Shown in pieces: positions 1 to 8,007 of a stretch of DNA of 40,705 nt. How positions within the stretch are numbered: position 1 is the first letter of the stretch; every line of letters begins with the position of its first letter. Below the pieces are notes generated by a model. The model ran no database searches, was not told the DNA's origin, and saw nothing but the letters and a program-made list of their open reading frames with translations. Location of the stretch: assembly GCA_903865745.1 (NCBI GenBank), contig CAIPKV010000004.1, positions 1-40,705 on the forward strand, written 5' to 3'. This DNA comes from an uncultured Verrucomicrobia subdivision 3 bacterium (GTDB taxonomy: Bacteria > Verrucomicrobiota > Verrucomicrobiia > Limisphaerales > UBA11358). Both the position numbers and the translations under genes were made by a program.

Positions 1-62
1 ACCCGCAGAGCCTCTTTTTTGCCTGCACCCGCTGGTTTTTCCGTTTTTTGTTGTTTCAACAT
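1..62 (-). CDS. IS1380-family transposase, N-terminal fragment (cut by window edge)
   Basis: ATG is at 62-60 on the minus strand. The visible 20 codons read MLKQQKTEKPAGAGKKEALR and match the start of the transposase at 40205 ([20 protein letters not shown]) with several substitutions. The family assignment rests on that second copy, where the IS1380-type transposase sequence is much longer. Only the poorly structured N-terminus is visible, so whether this copy is intact cannot be judged. Confidence 0.75.
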   Translation of the reverse strand, partial: MLKQQKTEKPAGAGKKEALR

Positions 63-139
63 AGAGGAAAGCCTTTGTTTATGCGGCTTTATTGTAGGTC
101 AATAACTTCAGCTTGCAAAGTTAATCTGGGAAATATGGG
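1..139 (-). mobile_element. IS1380-family insertion sequence, 5' end (left copy, runs off the window)
   Basis: On the minus strand, positions 139 to 1 align with positions 40128 onward on the plus strand. Both begin with the shared terminus CCCATATTTCCCA. They share a leader including GCCGCATAAACAAAGG and then the start of a transposase gene. The copies differ at many bases, so they are related but not recent duplicates. The terminus at 128-139 lies inside the reading frame of the secreted-protein gene at 89-1105, so this element inserted into that gene. The far end and any target duplication lie outside the window. Confidence 0.85.
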
Positions 140-1105
140 ATTACCAGTATCAACCGTGATGCCATCGTAACCACCACCGCCAATAAAGCTGCCGTTACCG
201 TAAGCATAATTACGCTGACCACCAACGATGGTTGCGCAAATGCCCATGCTAATATTTATCGCACCACCACCAACCACGGCAAACGCGCCCGCGCTATTTG
301 CTACCCCGCCACCGACGGTTCCAAAACTACCAGTGACACTATTTGTTGTTGGACCCACCTGACCTCCGCCGCTGATGGTTGCGCCTCCGATTCCGCTAGC
401 GGCAAAATTGTTAGCCGCACCTCCAATGACGTTGGGTGCACCAGACACACTGCCTGGCTCCAGCCGAAATGCTCGCGAGCCGTTCGCCCAGATTTCCACC
501 GGCTGATTGTTCATGCTGCCAATAAATTGGCCGCTGGCCACATTGTTGCCACCCAGCTGCCAGAAATTCGTCGCGGTCAAGCCGTTTAACGTCGCTGCAT
601 TCACATTCGTCACATTGGCCCCGTTGCCAATAAAAGCACCGTAGATGCTGTTGCCGGTATTATTCAGCGTCACCGCGCTGCTGTAGGCACCGGCTAAACC
701 GGTGCCGCTCAGGCCATTCGCCTTCTCCGCAAAGAGGGCATAGGGCGTCGGAGTCAATTGTTGATAAGGACTCAATAAGGTGAAACTGCCGGCACCGTTG
801 GTTTCTACGCCAACTTGCAGCCAGTTGGTCTGACCATTGAATGAACCAGCGCCAAAATCAATTGTCACCGTGAATAAGCCGTTGGTGACCGCGACCGCGC
901 TGTTGGTGACCGGTCCCGCAATGGCTGAACCGCCGCTGGCAACATTGAATAGCGAGAAGGTTAAGTTGTAGCTACCATTGGCAGGGCTAGTGCCGCTATT
1001 CAAGCGGCCTTGATACGTGAAGGCGGTGCCTTGGGCGAAGGCGGTTGAGAGGGGAGAGTTGAGGGTGGCAAGCGCCAGCAATGCCAGCGCGATGTGGTTT
1101 TTCAT
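89..1105 (-). CDS. Secreted head-repeat protein, truncated by the IS insertion
   Basis: The 338-residue product starts with a clear signal peptide (MKNHIALALLALATLNSPLSTAFAQ) followed by the FTYQGRLN segment common in Verrucomicrobia secreted proteins. Residues about 210-320 are Gly/Asn/Ala-rich (GGGxxN, VGGG) and resemble the beta-roll head repeats of YadA-like adhesins. The host-derived sequence ends at residue 322. From Pro323 on, the codons are those of the IS terminus (CCC ATA TTT CCC), and the stop at 89-91 is also IS sequence. The last 16 residues are therefore foreign and any C-terminal domain (an anchor or chaperone is usual) is lost. A surface or adhesive role is inferred. The remnant is probably non-functional. 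Confidence 0.8.
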   Translation of the reverse strand: MKNHIALALLALATLNSPLSTAFAQGTAFTYQGRLNSGTSPANGSYNLTFSLFNVASGGSAIAGPVTNSAVAVTNGLFTVTIDFGAGSFNGQTNWLQVGVETNGAGSFTLLSPYQQLTPTPYALFAEKANGLSGTGLAGAYSSAVTLNNTGNSIYGAFIGNGANVTNVNAATLNGLTATNFWQLGGNNVASGQFIGSMNNQPVEIWANGSRAFRLEPGSVSGAPNVIGGAANNFAASGIGGATISGGGQVGPTTNSVTGSFGTVGGGVANSAGAFAVVGGGAINISMGICATIVGGQRNYAYGNGSFIGGGGYDGITVDTGNPIFPRLTLQAEVIDLQ

Positions 1106-1395
1106 GGTTGATCCTTGGTTTGATGTTGGCCGGCAAGGGGCCGTAGTTTAGGCTGCTGGGCCCTTTTTTAAATATATTTCAAACCAAATACAACTCAAAA
1201 GCACCTCAACTTAAAGCTCTACAAACCAAGGGTTGCAACCGCCCTTCCGCCCACCCATTCGCGTATTTCAGGTATCTCATGTTAAAGTCATTCTTTCCCA
1301 GCGGATGTAACAGAATGGGACAGTTGAACCACCGAAGCGCAACTCTATCCCAAAACCTGCCCATAAAGGGGACATTTCGTCATATCAATAACCAT
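1106..1395. other. Intergenic upstream region without a recognisable gene
   Basis: This is the promoter side of the leftward secreted-protein gene and the leader side of the first 21-bp repeat array. The minus-strand translation of the array itself runs into it, but no codon pattern typical of a gene is seen. The 10-mer AATGGGACAG at 1314-1323 is the reverse complement of CTGTCCCATT at 37629-37638 ahead of the third array. Confidence 0.5.
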
Positions 1396-1626
1396 GGACG
1401 GAGCAAACAGGGTCCTGTACGCGTCGTACAGGACCCTGTATGGACCAAACATAACCCTGTACACGCCGTACAGGACCCTGTACAGACCAAACTTAACCAT
1501 GTACGCGCCGTACAAGACCCTGTACGGACCAAACATAACCCTGTACGCGCCGTACAAGACCCTGTACGGACCAAACATAACCATGTACGCACCGTACAGA
1601 ACCCTGTTCGCGTCGGCCATGGTCGT
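1396..1626. repeat. 21-bp degenerate tandem repeat array 1 (alternating A/B units, 42-bp higher order)
   Basis: Eleven consecutive 21-bp units begin at 1396, 1417, 1438 and so on to 1606. Two unit types alternate. Type A begins GTACGCGCCGTAC (self-complementary GTAC...GTAC) and type B begins GTACGGACCAAACAT; both end in ACCCT or ACCAT. The best-conserved units are 1501-1584. Units at both ends are more diverged. Positions 1407-1439 form a near-perfect hairpin with 14-bp arms around the loop GCGTC. Because 21 is a multiple of 3, several frames on both strands stay open and encode heptad repeats such as LYAPYKT/LYGPNIT. I treat these as by-products, not genes. Confidence 0.9.
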
Positions 1627-1924
1627 GGCTGGAGACGATTTTACCCGGGTTGAGGCGTCGGTCTGCCCGCAGATTGATGCCTTCCAGCGCTCTTAAAACA
1701 GAAGCGGTAGCCAGCCAACCCCTGCCCTTGAATTTTATTTCGGCTTATCCATTGAAATGTCAGCCAAAATGGACATGGCAAGATTTGTCTAGGAATTGGC
1801 AACCGAGGGTGAGAGCTGGGCTGACCGTTAATATATCTTCCTCTTTGTAAAATATGAGTCACCATCAATCGTTGGCCCCACTTTATTGCAACCACTAAAA
1901 CAACCATTCTGACCCGGTAACCAC
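1627..1924. other. Intergenic region, nothing recognised
   Basis: This stretch of about 300 bases lies between the repeat array and the cytochrome gene. Short open frames on both strands have no family resemblance, no signal peptide and no ribosome-binding site. The promoter of the cytochrome-porin genes presumably lies near its right end, but I see no convincing -35/-10 pair. Confidence 0.4.
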
Positions 1925-2284
1925 ATGAAACCTCTTCAACCAATGAAAACTCTGGCTCAAACCGTCTTGGCCGCCGCGACGTTCGCCGGGCTGATGCTCA
2001 GCCTCGCGTCAACTTCGTGCTTCGCTGAACCACCCACCAACTCCGTACCGGCCACCGCTTCGGCCCCGGCCGCCGACCCGAAGGTCGTGACGCCGCGCAG
2101 CGCCCTCACCGGCGCGGAACTTTATTCGATGCATTGCAACCGGTGCCATCAGGAACGTTATCCCACCGAACGCACCGGGGCCTCCTGGAAGACCATCATG
2201 CTGCACATGCAGGTGCGCGCGAACATTCCGGTCAGCCAGTCCAAACTCATTCTCCAGTATCTCCAGGAAAACAGCGGTCGTTAA
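1925..2284 (+). CDS. Small periplasmic monoheme cytochrome c
   Basis: The 119-residue product has an N-terminal signal peptide (hydrophobic stretch about residues 11-33, ending near CFAEPP), a Pro/Ala-rich linker, and a single CxxCH heme-binding motif (CNRCH, C71, C74, H75). Met92 or Met95 is the likely distal heme ligand. The compact C-terminal part (residues 60-119) is the size of a minimal class I cytochrome c domain. A second in-frame ATG at 1946 is an alternative start that still leaves a signal peptide. It lies 27 bp before the porin gene, so the two are probably co-transcribed. It is likely an electron carrier in the cell envelope. The redox partner is unknown. Confidence 0.8.
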   Translation: MKPLQPMKTLAQTVLAAATFAGLMLSLASTSCFAEPPTNSVPATASAPAADPKVVTPRSALTGAELYSMHCNRCHQERYPTERTGASWKTIMLHMQVRANIPVSQSKLILQYLQENSGR

Positions 2285-2311
2285 TCCACCTCATCACACT
2301 TCGAAATACCT

Positions 2312-3706
2312 ATGAATACGACCTTGAAAGCAAACTTGAACGTCAGCCGCCGGCTATTCGGGCTGGCCACCATTCTTTGTATCGCCACCCTTATGATGAC
2401 CCCCCGGGCCTCGGCGGTAGTGAGCGATGCCGATTTTGAGGCCTTGAAACAGGCCGTGCAGCAGTTGAGTGAACAAGTGCAAAGCTTGAAGCAGACCAAC
2501 TTGATCGTGGAACAGCGCCATGAGCAGGATCAACAACAGCTCCAGGTGCTGCAAGAGAAGCTGGCGGAGACGCAGCAGATCGCTACGAACACCGAACAGA
2601 AAGTGATCGAGGCCGCCCAGACGCAGCCGATCCCGCGTCAGGCGATTGACGAGGCCACTGTGAACCACAACTTCATGATGCTGGGCGATGCAGAATTTCA
2701 GTACAACAAGATTGCCGGCCAGCACGGCGGTTTTGAGCAGGCCGATTTCGCGCCCATCTTTCTGTATCGCGCCGGGGACAATATTTTGTTTGAAGCCGGC
2801 TTTGACACCACGCTCCAAAACAACGCGACCAACGGCCCGGGTTACACCACAACGTTTAACCTAAGCTTCGCGCAATTGGATTATGTGATGGGCGATTACG
2901 TCACGCTGTGCGTCGGGGATTTGATTCTGCCGTTGGGCACCTATACCGAACGGGGCGCCGGCTGGCTCAACAAGATTCCGGATAATCCGTTGGCGGTGGA
3001 TTCGCTGATCCCGGGCACGGGTGTGGGCGCGATGCTGCGCGGGGCGGTGCCCTTTGGCAATGACGGCAAATACGTCAACTATGCGGTGTGGGGCGTGAAC
3101 GGGCCCAGTTCGGCGGACGGCACGGCCAATGCCGGGGCATTGGATTTGGGCGGCAACGTCGGGGTCACCTCCAGCGGCACGTCGGCGAACCTGCATGGCA
3201 ATCCTTCCGGCGGTGCGCGGGTGGCGGTCTTTTTACCCATCCCCTACAAACCCCGTTACGATTTTGAATTGGGCATCTCCGGCCAGTCGGGTGAATGGGA
3301 TAATGACGGCAATTATCTCTGGACCGCCGGCGTGCTGGATGCCGCCCTGCATCTGGGACCCAACTTCGAAGCCAAGGGTGAATATATCCTGACCCAATAC
3401 GGCAGCAGCGATCTTGGGGTAAATCTGCAGCAGGGCTATTATGTGCAGGCTTCCTACAAGCTGGCTGGCTTGAATGTGGAATTGCCGGGCATCAACAATA
3501 CGGAGTTGGTAGGGCGCTACGACAATCTGTTGCATAACTACAACTCCAATAACAACGCTTTTGATTTAAACACCCAGCGCTATACCATCGGCCTGATTTA
3601 TTATTTCACGAACACGTTGTTGCTGGAAGGCGACTACGAATTTTATAACAGCAACGATCCATCCTCGGCGGACCAGTTGATTTTGCAGCTATCCCTCGGA
3701 TTCTAA
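2312..3706 (+). CDS. Outer-membrane porin with N-terminal coiled coil
   Basis: The 464-residue product has a signal peptide (about residues 1-36, ending PRASA), then a Gln/Leu-rich coiled coil (residues about 40-105, with many EQ and QQ heptads). The remainder is beta-barrel-like, with alternating aromatic/polar strands (for example NYAVWGVNG, FEAKGEYIL, QRYTIGLIYYF), and it ends in a C-terminal Phe (LQLSLGF), the usual outer-membrane insertion signal. The layout resembles OprO/OprP-type or S-layer-homology-less trimeric porins. It is flanked closely by two c-type cytochrome genes, which could mean transport of a substrate oxidised or reduced by them, or an electron conduit across the outer membrane. 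The substrate cannot be read from sequence. Confidence 0.8.
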   Translation: MNTTLKANLNVSRRLFGLATILCIATLMMTPRASAVVSDADFEALKQAVQQLSEQVQSLKQTNLIVEQRHEQDQQQLQVLQEKLAETQQIATNTEQKVIEAAQTQPIPRQAIDEATVNHNFMMLGDAEFQYNKIAGQHGGFEQADFAPIFLYRAGDNILFEAGFDTTLQNNATNGPGYTTTFNLSFAQLDYVMGDYVTLCVGDLILPLGTYTERGAGWLNKIPDNPLAVDSLIPGTGVGAMLRGAVPFGNDGKYVNYAVWGVNGPSSADGTANAGALDLGGNVGVTSSGTSANLHGNPSGGARVAVFLPIPYKPRYDFELGISGQSGEWDNDGNYLWTAGVLDAALHLGPNFEAKGEYILTQYGSSDLGVNLQQGYYVQASYKLAGLNVELPGINNTELVGRYDNLLHNYNSNNNAFDLNTQRYTIGLIYYFTNTLLLEGDYEFYNSNDPSSADQLILQLSLGF

Positions 3707-3751
3707 GCCCGGCCCTGAACCATACGATTAATCTTAAAACCATCAGCAGCC

Positions 3752-4552
3752 ATGAATAAATTCCAATCCTTAAATCAGCGGGCCATGCGGCAGGTGTTAG
3801 TCGCCGCCCTGTTCGGAGGCCTGACCGCCGCCAACGTCCTCGCTCAGAGTGCGCCGACCGACACCACCACCAATCAGGCGCCCACCTATCTCCGGGACAT
3901 CCAGCCCATCTTCATGGGTAATTGTTCCCGCTGCCACAACCAGCAGTCCCAGTATGTTTACAACTGGCTGGATTATAAGACCGCTTATTCCGATCGCTGG
4001 GAGATTCGCCGGCGCATCTGGGATAGCTGGCAAGGAACTTATTACAAAGAGCCCATGCCCGTGGCCAACAGCCCGGAAGCCGAGGAGCTCACCGCCGAGC
4101 AACGACAGATTGTCCGGAACTGGGTGGATGCCGGTGCCCTCCAAGGCGTTCCGCCACCGCCCGGCGCCGCCAAGTCCAAGGCAGAAAAGATTGAGATTGG
4201 CCGGCACCTGTTCATGTCCGTGTGCGCCGCCTGCCATCAGCCAAGCGGACGCGGTCTGCCGAACGTGTTCCCACCTTTGGCCGGGTCCGACTTCTTGAAT
4301 GCCGATAAGAACCGAGCCATCCAGATCGTCATCTTTGGCCGGCAAGGTCAGGTGGTGGTCAACGGGATGAAGTTCAACAACAACATGCCCGCGTTCCCGT
4401 TCAGCGACCAGGACGTCGCGAATGTGCTGACCTATGTTTACAACTCCTTTGGCAACTCCGGCTTGGAAGTCTCGCCGGACGAAGTGAAGACGCTCCGCAG
4501 TCAGCCGCCGGCCCCCATCACCACGCCCGCCAAGAAAAGCGACTTTGAGTAA
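3752..4552 (+). CDS. Periplasmic diheme cytochrome c (PSCyt1-like plus cytochrome c domain)
   Basis: The 266-residue product has a signal peptide (about residues 1-31, ending VLAQ). Domain 1 (about 45-135) begins YLRDIQPIFMGNCSRCHN, with heme motif C58-x2-C61-H62 and Met102 (PMPV) as probable distal ligand; this is typical of the PSCyt1 'planctomycete cytochrome C' group. Domain 2 (about 145-235) is a class I cytochrome c with C158-x2-C161-H162 and Met212 (NNMPAF). The gene lies 45 bp after the porin gene and is followed by a strong terminator, so it ends the three-gene unit begun at 1925. It is likely an electron-transfer protein. No catalytic domain is present. Confidence 0.85.
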   Translation: MNKFQSLNQRAMRQVLVAALFGGLTAANVLAQSAPTDTTTNQAPTYLRDIQPIFMGNCSRCHNQQSQYVYNWLDYKTAYSDRWEIRRRIWDSWQGTYYKEPMPVANSPEAEELTAEQRQIVRNWVDAGALQGVPPPPGAAKSKAEKIEIGRHLFMSVCAACHQPSGRGLPNVFPPLAGSDFLNADKNRAIQIVIFGRQGQVVVNGMKFNNNMPAFPFSDQDVANVLTYVYNSFGNSGLEVSPDEVKTLRSQPPAPITTPAKKSDFE

Positions 4553-4579
4553 GGCCCCTGCCCCTACCTCGGATTAACT

Positions 4580-4626
4580 CCGCTCCCTTCTGACACCTCG
4601 GGCGTGTCAATGGGAGCGGATTTTTT
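4580..4626 (+). terminator. Rho-independent terminator of the cytochrome-porin operon
   Basis: CCGCTCCC (4580-4587) pairs with GGGAGCGG (4612-4619), and inner TGACAC (4591-4596) pairs with GTGTCA (4604-4609). Six T residues follow at 4621-4626. It begins 27 bp after the stop of the diheme cytochrome gene. Confidence 0.85.
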
Positions 4627-4747
4627 GTTTAGGTCCCGAGGTTAAGAAAGCGGCCCGCAAACGCAAAGTTGTACAACGTCATTAACGATATTACGATACA
4701 TCTAGGGATTCCCGACCCCAAACGTCCTGTTTCGATACACTTTTCAG

Positions 4748-4894
4748 CCCCTTTTGACCTCCGAGATAACCATCGCGGTCATGGCGATGGTTATCGCCGT
4801 CACTGCGACATGCTTCGCGGTCATTGCGATAGCCATCGCGGTCACTCCGACAATCTTCTCGGTCACTGCGATAAGCTTCGCGCTCACCGAGATG
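4748..4894. repeat. 21-bp degenerate tandem repeat array 2
   Basis: Seven consecutive 21-bp units start at 4748, 4769, 4790, 4811, 4832, 4853 and 4874. The core is TTCGCGGTCACTGCGATA with variable first bases. In one frame they spell a hydrophobic heptad (IAVTATC, FAVIAIA, IAVTPTI, FSVTAIS); in another a His/Arg/Asp-rich heptad. Neither reading has a plausible start with a ribosome-binding site, and the third-codon bias expected of coding sequence is not seen. Period and copy geometry match the arrays at 1396 and 37784, but the sequence differs. Confidence 0.85.
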
Positions 4895-5128
4895 ACCTTG
4901 ATTTTGAGTCAGTCAACTACCCTTTCCGGTATTTCGTATTAAATATTTGGGCAGCAACTCTTCATGGGTGCTGGGTAAAACTATCCATTTCTGACGTTGA
5001 CGGACATTTAAATGCTAAATAACACGACAAAGGTATAAAAATAGCTTTCTTTCGTTAATGGCTTTGATAGAAAGGCAGCACCAACCACTGCCAAACCAAA
5101 CCAAAACCCCCAACGGAAAATAAAAACC
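4895..5128. other. Intergenic leader of the FIST gene
   Basis: This AT-richer stretch separates array 2 from the FIST gene. A weak promoter candidate is TTGACG at 4997-5002 with TAACAC 17 bp further on (5020-5025). No Shine-Dalgarno is visible before the ATG at 5129. Confidence 0.3.
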
Positions 5129-6280
5129 ATGAAAGTACATCAATCAAGATGGGTAGCCAACTCGGGCTGGACGGTCCGGTCCGGTTCGGAACCAGTTGAC
5201 GCCCAATTGGTATTAGTGTTTGGCGCCACGGCGTTGTTAAATCGATCGGAACTCATTACTGAAATCCGCGCCAAGAATTCCCGGGCGCTAGTCTTCGGCT
5301 GCTCGACGGCGGGAGAAATCAGCGGCACGGAAGTCACGGATGATTCGCTGGTGGTGACGGCCATCCAGTTCGAACACACGAAAATTCACAGTTCCCAAGC
5401 CAGCCTGTCCAGCGGGTTGGGCTCGGAAGCGGCGGGCGAACAAATCGCGCGCGGCCTGCCCAGCACACTCCCCACCGGCGAGAAGTTGAACCATGTCATG
5501 GTTCTGGCTGACGGCTTGAAAACCAACGGCACCCGGCTGGTATGGGCCATGGCGAATCAATTGCCGACCAATGTGAAAATCACCGGCGGACTGGCGGGTG
5601 ACGGGCCCCGCTTTGCCGAGACGGTGGTGCTCACGGGCGGCTTGGCGCAGCGGGACATGGTGGTGGCGGTAGGCTTTTATGGGGACCGGCTGGAAGTGGG
5701 TTGCAGCGCGTTCGGCGGTTGGGACCCGTTTGGTCCGGAACGGCTGGTCACTAAATCCAACGGCAATATCCTGTACGAATTAGACGGTCAATCGGCGCTG
5801 GCTCTTTACAAAAAATATCTGGGCACGCAGGCGAAAGATTTGCCGGGCTCCGCCCTGCTCTTCCCGCTGTGTATGCGGACGAAGACGGGTGAGACGGGCG
5901 TGGTGCGCACGATTCTGGCGGTGAATGAGGCGGATCAAAGTATGACCTTCGCCGGCGATATGCCGGAAGGATCGCGCGCGCAATTGATGATGGCTAACTT
6001 TGACCGGCTCATCAGCGGGGCTGGCAAGGCGGCGGAATCCAGCTGGAACGCAGCGGGGGCCGGGGCGCCTGAACTGGCGGTGCTGATCAGTTGCGTCGGC
6101 CGCAAGCTGGTGCTTAAGCAGCGGATTGAGGAAGAAGTCGAGGCGGTCCGCGACGAACTGGGAGCCGGCACGGTGCTGACGGGCTTTTATTCTTACGGTG
6201 AGATTTCGCCTTTCGGCACGGGCGGCAAATGTGAATTGCACAATCAGACGATGACGGTCATTCATTTCACGGAAAAATAG
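5129..6280 (+). CDS. FIST-domain sensory protein (FIST N and FIST C)
   Basis: The 383-residue cytoplasmic protein has no signal peptide. The N-terminal half has the FIST N pattern: VLVFGATALL near residue 30, then GCSTAGEI about residues 57-64, and ITGGLAGDG about 150-158. The C-terminal half (about 225-375) has the FIST C pattern, ending with CVGRK and GFYSYGEISPFG. FIST domains are small-molecule sensing modules, probably for amino acids or derivatives, typically tied to two-component signalling. The next gene, 3 bp downstream, is a hybrid histidine kinase that lacks a large sensor region of its own beyond one PAS, so this protein most likely supplies ligand information to that kinase. The ligand is unknown. 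Confidence 0.9.
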   Translation: MKVHQSRWVANSGWTVRSGSEPVDAQLVLVFGATALLNRSELITEIRAKNSRALVFGCSTAGEISGTEVTDDSLVVTAIQFEHTKIHSSQASLSSGLGSEAAGEQIARGLPSTLPTGEKLNHVMVLADGLKTNGTRLVWAMANQLPTNVKITGGLAGDGPRFAETVVLTGGLAQRDMVVAVGFYGDRLEVGCSAFGGWDPFGPERLVTKSNGNILYELDGQSALALYKKYLGTQAKDLPGSALLFPLCMRTKTGETGVVRTILAVNEADQSMTFAGDMPEGSRAQLMMANFDRLISGAGKAAESSWNAAGAGAPELAVLISCVGRKLVLKQRIEEEVEAVRDELGAGTVLTGFYSYGEISPFGTGGKCELHNQTMTVIHFTEK

Positions 6281-6283
6281 CCC

Positions 6284-7996
6284 ATGCACAACCTGCTTGC
6301 CCGCCAGCTCCGCCGCCATTTTGGCGACGGTTTTGAGGCTCCGCCCGAGTGGCGGGGTCTGCTGGATATGGTGAACCAGGCTTACAAACAGGCGGACACG
6401 GACCGGATGATGCTGGAGCGTTCGCTGGAGTTGAGTTCGCAGGAATTGACGGAGGCGCACCAGGCGGAAAAGGCGTCGCTGCTACAGCAGCAATTGAATC
6501 GTATTGCGGCGGAGCATAAGCGGTTTAAAGATCTGGCTAACACGGTGCCCGCGGGCGTGCTGCGGTTGGACCCGCATGATAATGGGGATTTTGCCAATGT
6601 GGAATGGCTGCGCATCACCGGCTTTACCCTAGCGCAAGCCGTCGGGCGCGGCTGGTGGAATTCCATTCATCCGGACGACCTGAAACAGTTCCGCGAATTG
6701 TTTACTGGTCTCCGGAAGACGGGAGCGGGATTTTCCTGCGAATACCGCATTAACAAGCCCCCGGGTACGAACGATGAGGTGTGGGTCTACGGCACGGCCA
6801 TCGCCGAACAACCGGATGTGACGGGGCGCGCGGGGTGCATCTTTTGCATCCTGGATATCACCGAGCGCAAGAGTGCGCTAAAGAAGATCGAGCGATCGCA
6901 GCGGCTGGAGAGCATCGGCGGGCTGGCGGGAGGCATCGCCCACGATCTGAACAATGCGCTGGCCCCCATCAATGTGGGGTTGGACTTGCTGGAAAAAAAG
7001 ATTGCGAAAGAAGACCGGCGCATGCTGGAAATCATCGCCTTGAGCACTAAACGCTGTTCCGAACTGGTGCGCAACCTGGTGACGTTCGCGCGCGGCGGTG
7101 AAGGCACCAAGGAGAACCTGCCGTTGAAACGTTTGATTGACGAATTGAGCGTTGTCATCCGCGCTTCCTTTCCCAAAAACATTGAACTGGTGGTGAATGT
7201 GCCGGAGGGATTGCCCTTGGCGCTGGCCAATTTGAGCCAGCTTCATCAAGTACTTTTGAACTTGGCGGTCAACGCCCGGGACGCCATGCCCGAGGGCGGA
7301 CGAATTACTTTGGAGGCAGGCATCGTGAAGTTTCAAATTCCCACCAAGGGGACGCTTACCATCCTGAAACCGGGCACTTATCTCCGACTCACGGTTGCCG
7401 ATAACGGCTCGGGCATGACGCCGGACGTGCAGGATCATATGTTTGAACCCTTTTTTACGACCAAAGCCAAAGGCACGGGCTTCGGATTATCGAATGTCGC
7501 CGGTATCATCAAGGAACATCAGGGCGATATCCATGTCTATTCCCTGCCCGGCCGTGGCACAACCTTTCATATCTATCTACCAGCTCAGGAAGTTGCCGCG
7601 GCTCCGACCGCAACCGTGACCGCTCCGGCCAAGGTGGACGGTGGCGGGCGACTAGTGCTGGTGGTGGATGACGAGGTTAACATTCGCACGCTGATGAAGT
7701 TGTTATTGAGCAATGCCAATTTCCAAGTCGTAGAAGCGGCCAATGGTGTCGCCGCGCTGGCGCACGTGGAGGAGCTGAAGGAACGGCTGGATTTCATCGT
7801 CACGGATATGCATATGCCGGAGCTCGACGGCCTCGGCTTGATTCGTAAGGTGAAATCGTTGCTGCCCGCGCTGCCCGTGATTGTAATGACCGGCCGATTG
7901 GAAACGGGCGAAAAGGAAGAACTTAAGACCCACCACATCAGCGCCATCATTGAGAAGCCTTTCTCACCGCCAACGCTCTTTGCGGCGCTCCGCTGA
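6284..7996 (+). CDS. Hybrid sensor histidine kinase with PAS and C-terminal receiver
   Basis: The 570-residue soluble protein has an N-terminal coiled coil (about 40-80), a PAS fold with PAC-like end (about 80-198, ending ILDITERK), and a HisKA domain with phosphoacceptor H220 (GGLAGGIAHDLNNAL). The HATPase domain has N box NLAVNARDAM (326-335), G1 DNGSGM (373-378), F box FEPFFTTK and G2 GTGFGLS (397-403). A receiver domain (about 456-570) has acidic pair D462/D463, phosphoacceptor D508 (VTDMHMP), T536 and K558. No transmembrane segment is seen. It is co-transcribed with the FIST gene (3-bp gap). The receiver has no attached output domain, so signal probably passes by phosphorelay to a regulator encoded elsewhere. 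Confidence 0.93.
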   Translation: MHNLLARQLRRHFGDGFEAPPEWRGLLDMVNQAYKQADTDRMMLERSLELSSQELTEAHQAEKASLLQQQLNRIAAEHKRFKDLANTVPAGVLRLDPHDNGDFANVEWLRITGFTLAQAVGRGWWNSIHPDDLKQFRELFTGLRKTGAGFSCEYRINKPPGTNDEVWVYGTAIAEQPDVTGRAGCIFCILDITERKSALKKIERSQRLESIGGLAGGIAHDLNNALAPINVGLDLLEKKIAKEDRRMLEIIALSTKRCSELVRNLVTFARGGEGTKENLPLKRLIDELSVVIRASFPKNIELVVNVPEGLPLALANLSQLHQVLLNLAVNARDAMPEGGRITLEAGIVKFQIPTKGTLTILKPGTYLRLTVADNGSGMTPDVQDHMFEPFFTTKAKGTGFGLSNVAGIIKEHQGDIHVYSLPGRGTTFHIYLPAQEVAAAPTATVTAPAKVDGGGRLVLVVDDEVNIRTLMKLLLSNANFQVVEAANGVAALAHVEELKERLDFIVTDMHMPELDGLGLIRKVKSLLPALPVIVMTGRLETGEKEELKTHHISAIIEKPFSPPTLFAALR

Positions 7997-8007
7997 ACTG
8001 AAGCGGC

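Noticed and set aside
1279-1696. Four overlapping open frames on both strands across array 1
   Set aside because: The frames stay open because the period is a multiple of three and the units are nearly palindromic. No ribosome-binding site, signal peptide or family match supports any of them.
4669-5022. Open frames across array 2 (His/Arg-rich and hydrophobic heptads)
   Set aside because: They are explained by the 21-bp repeat. The ends outside the array have no coding character.
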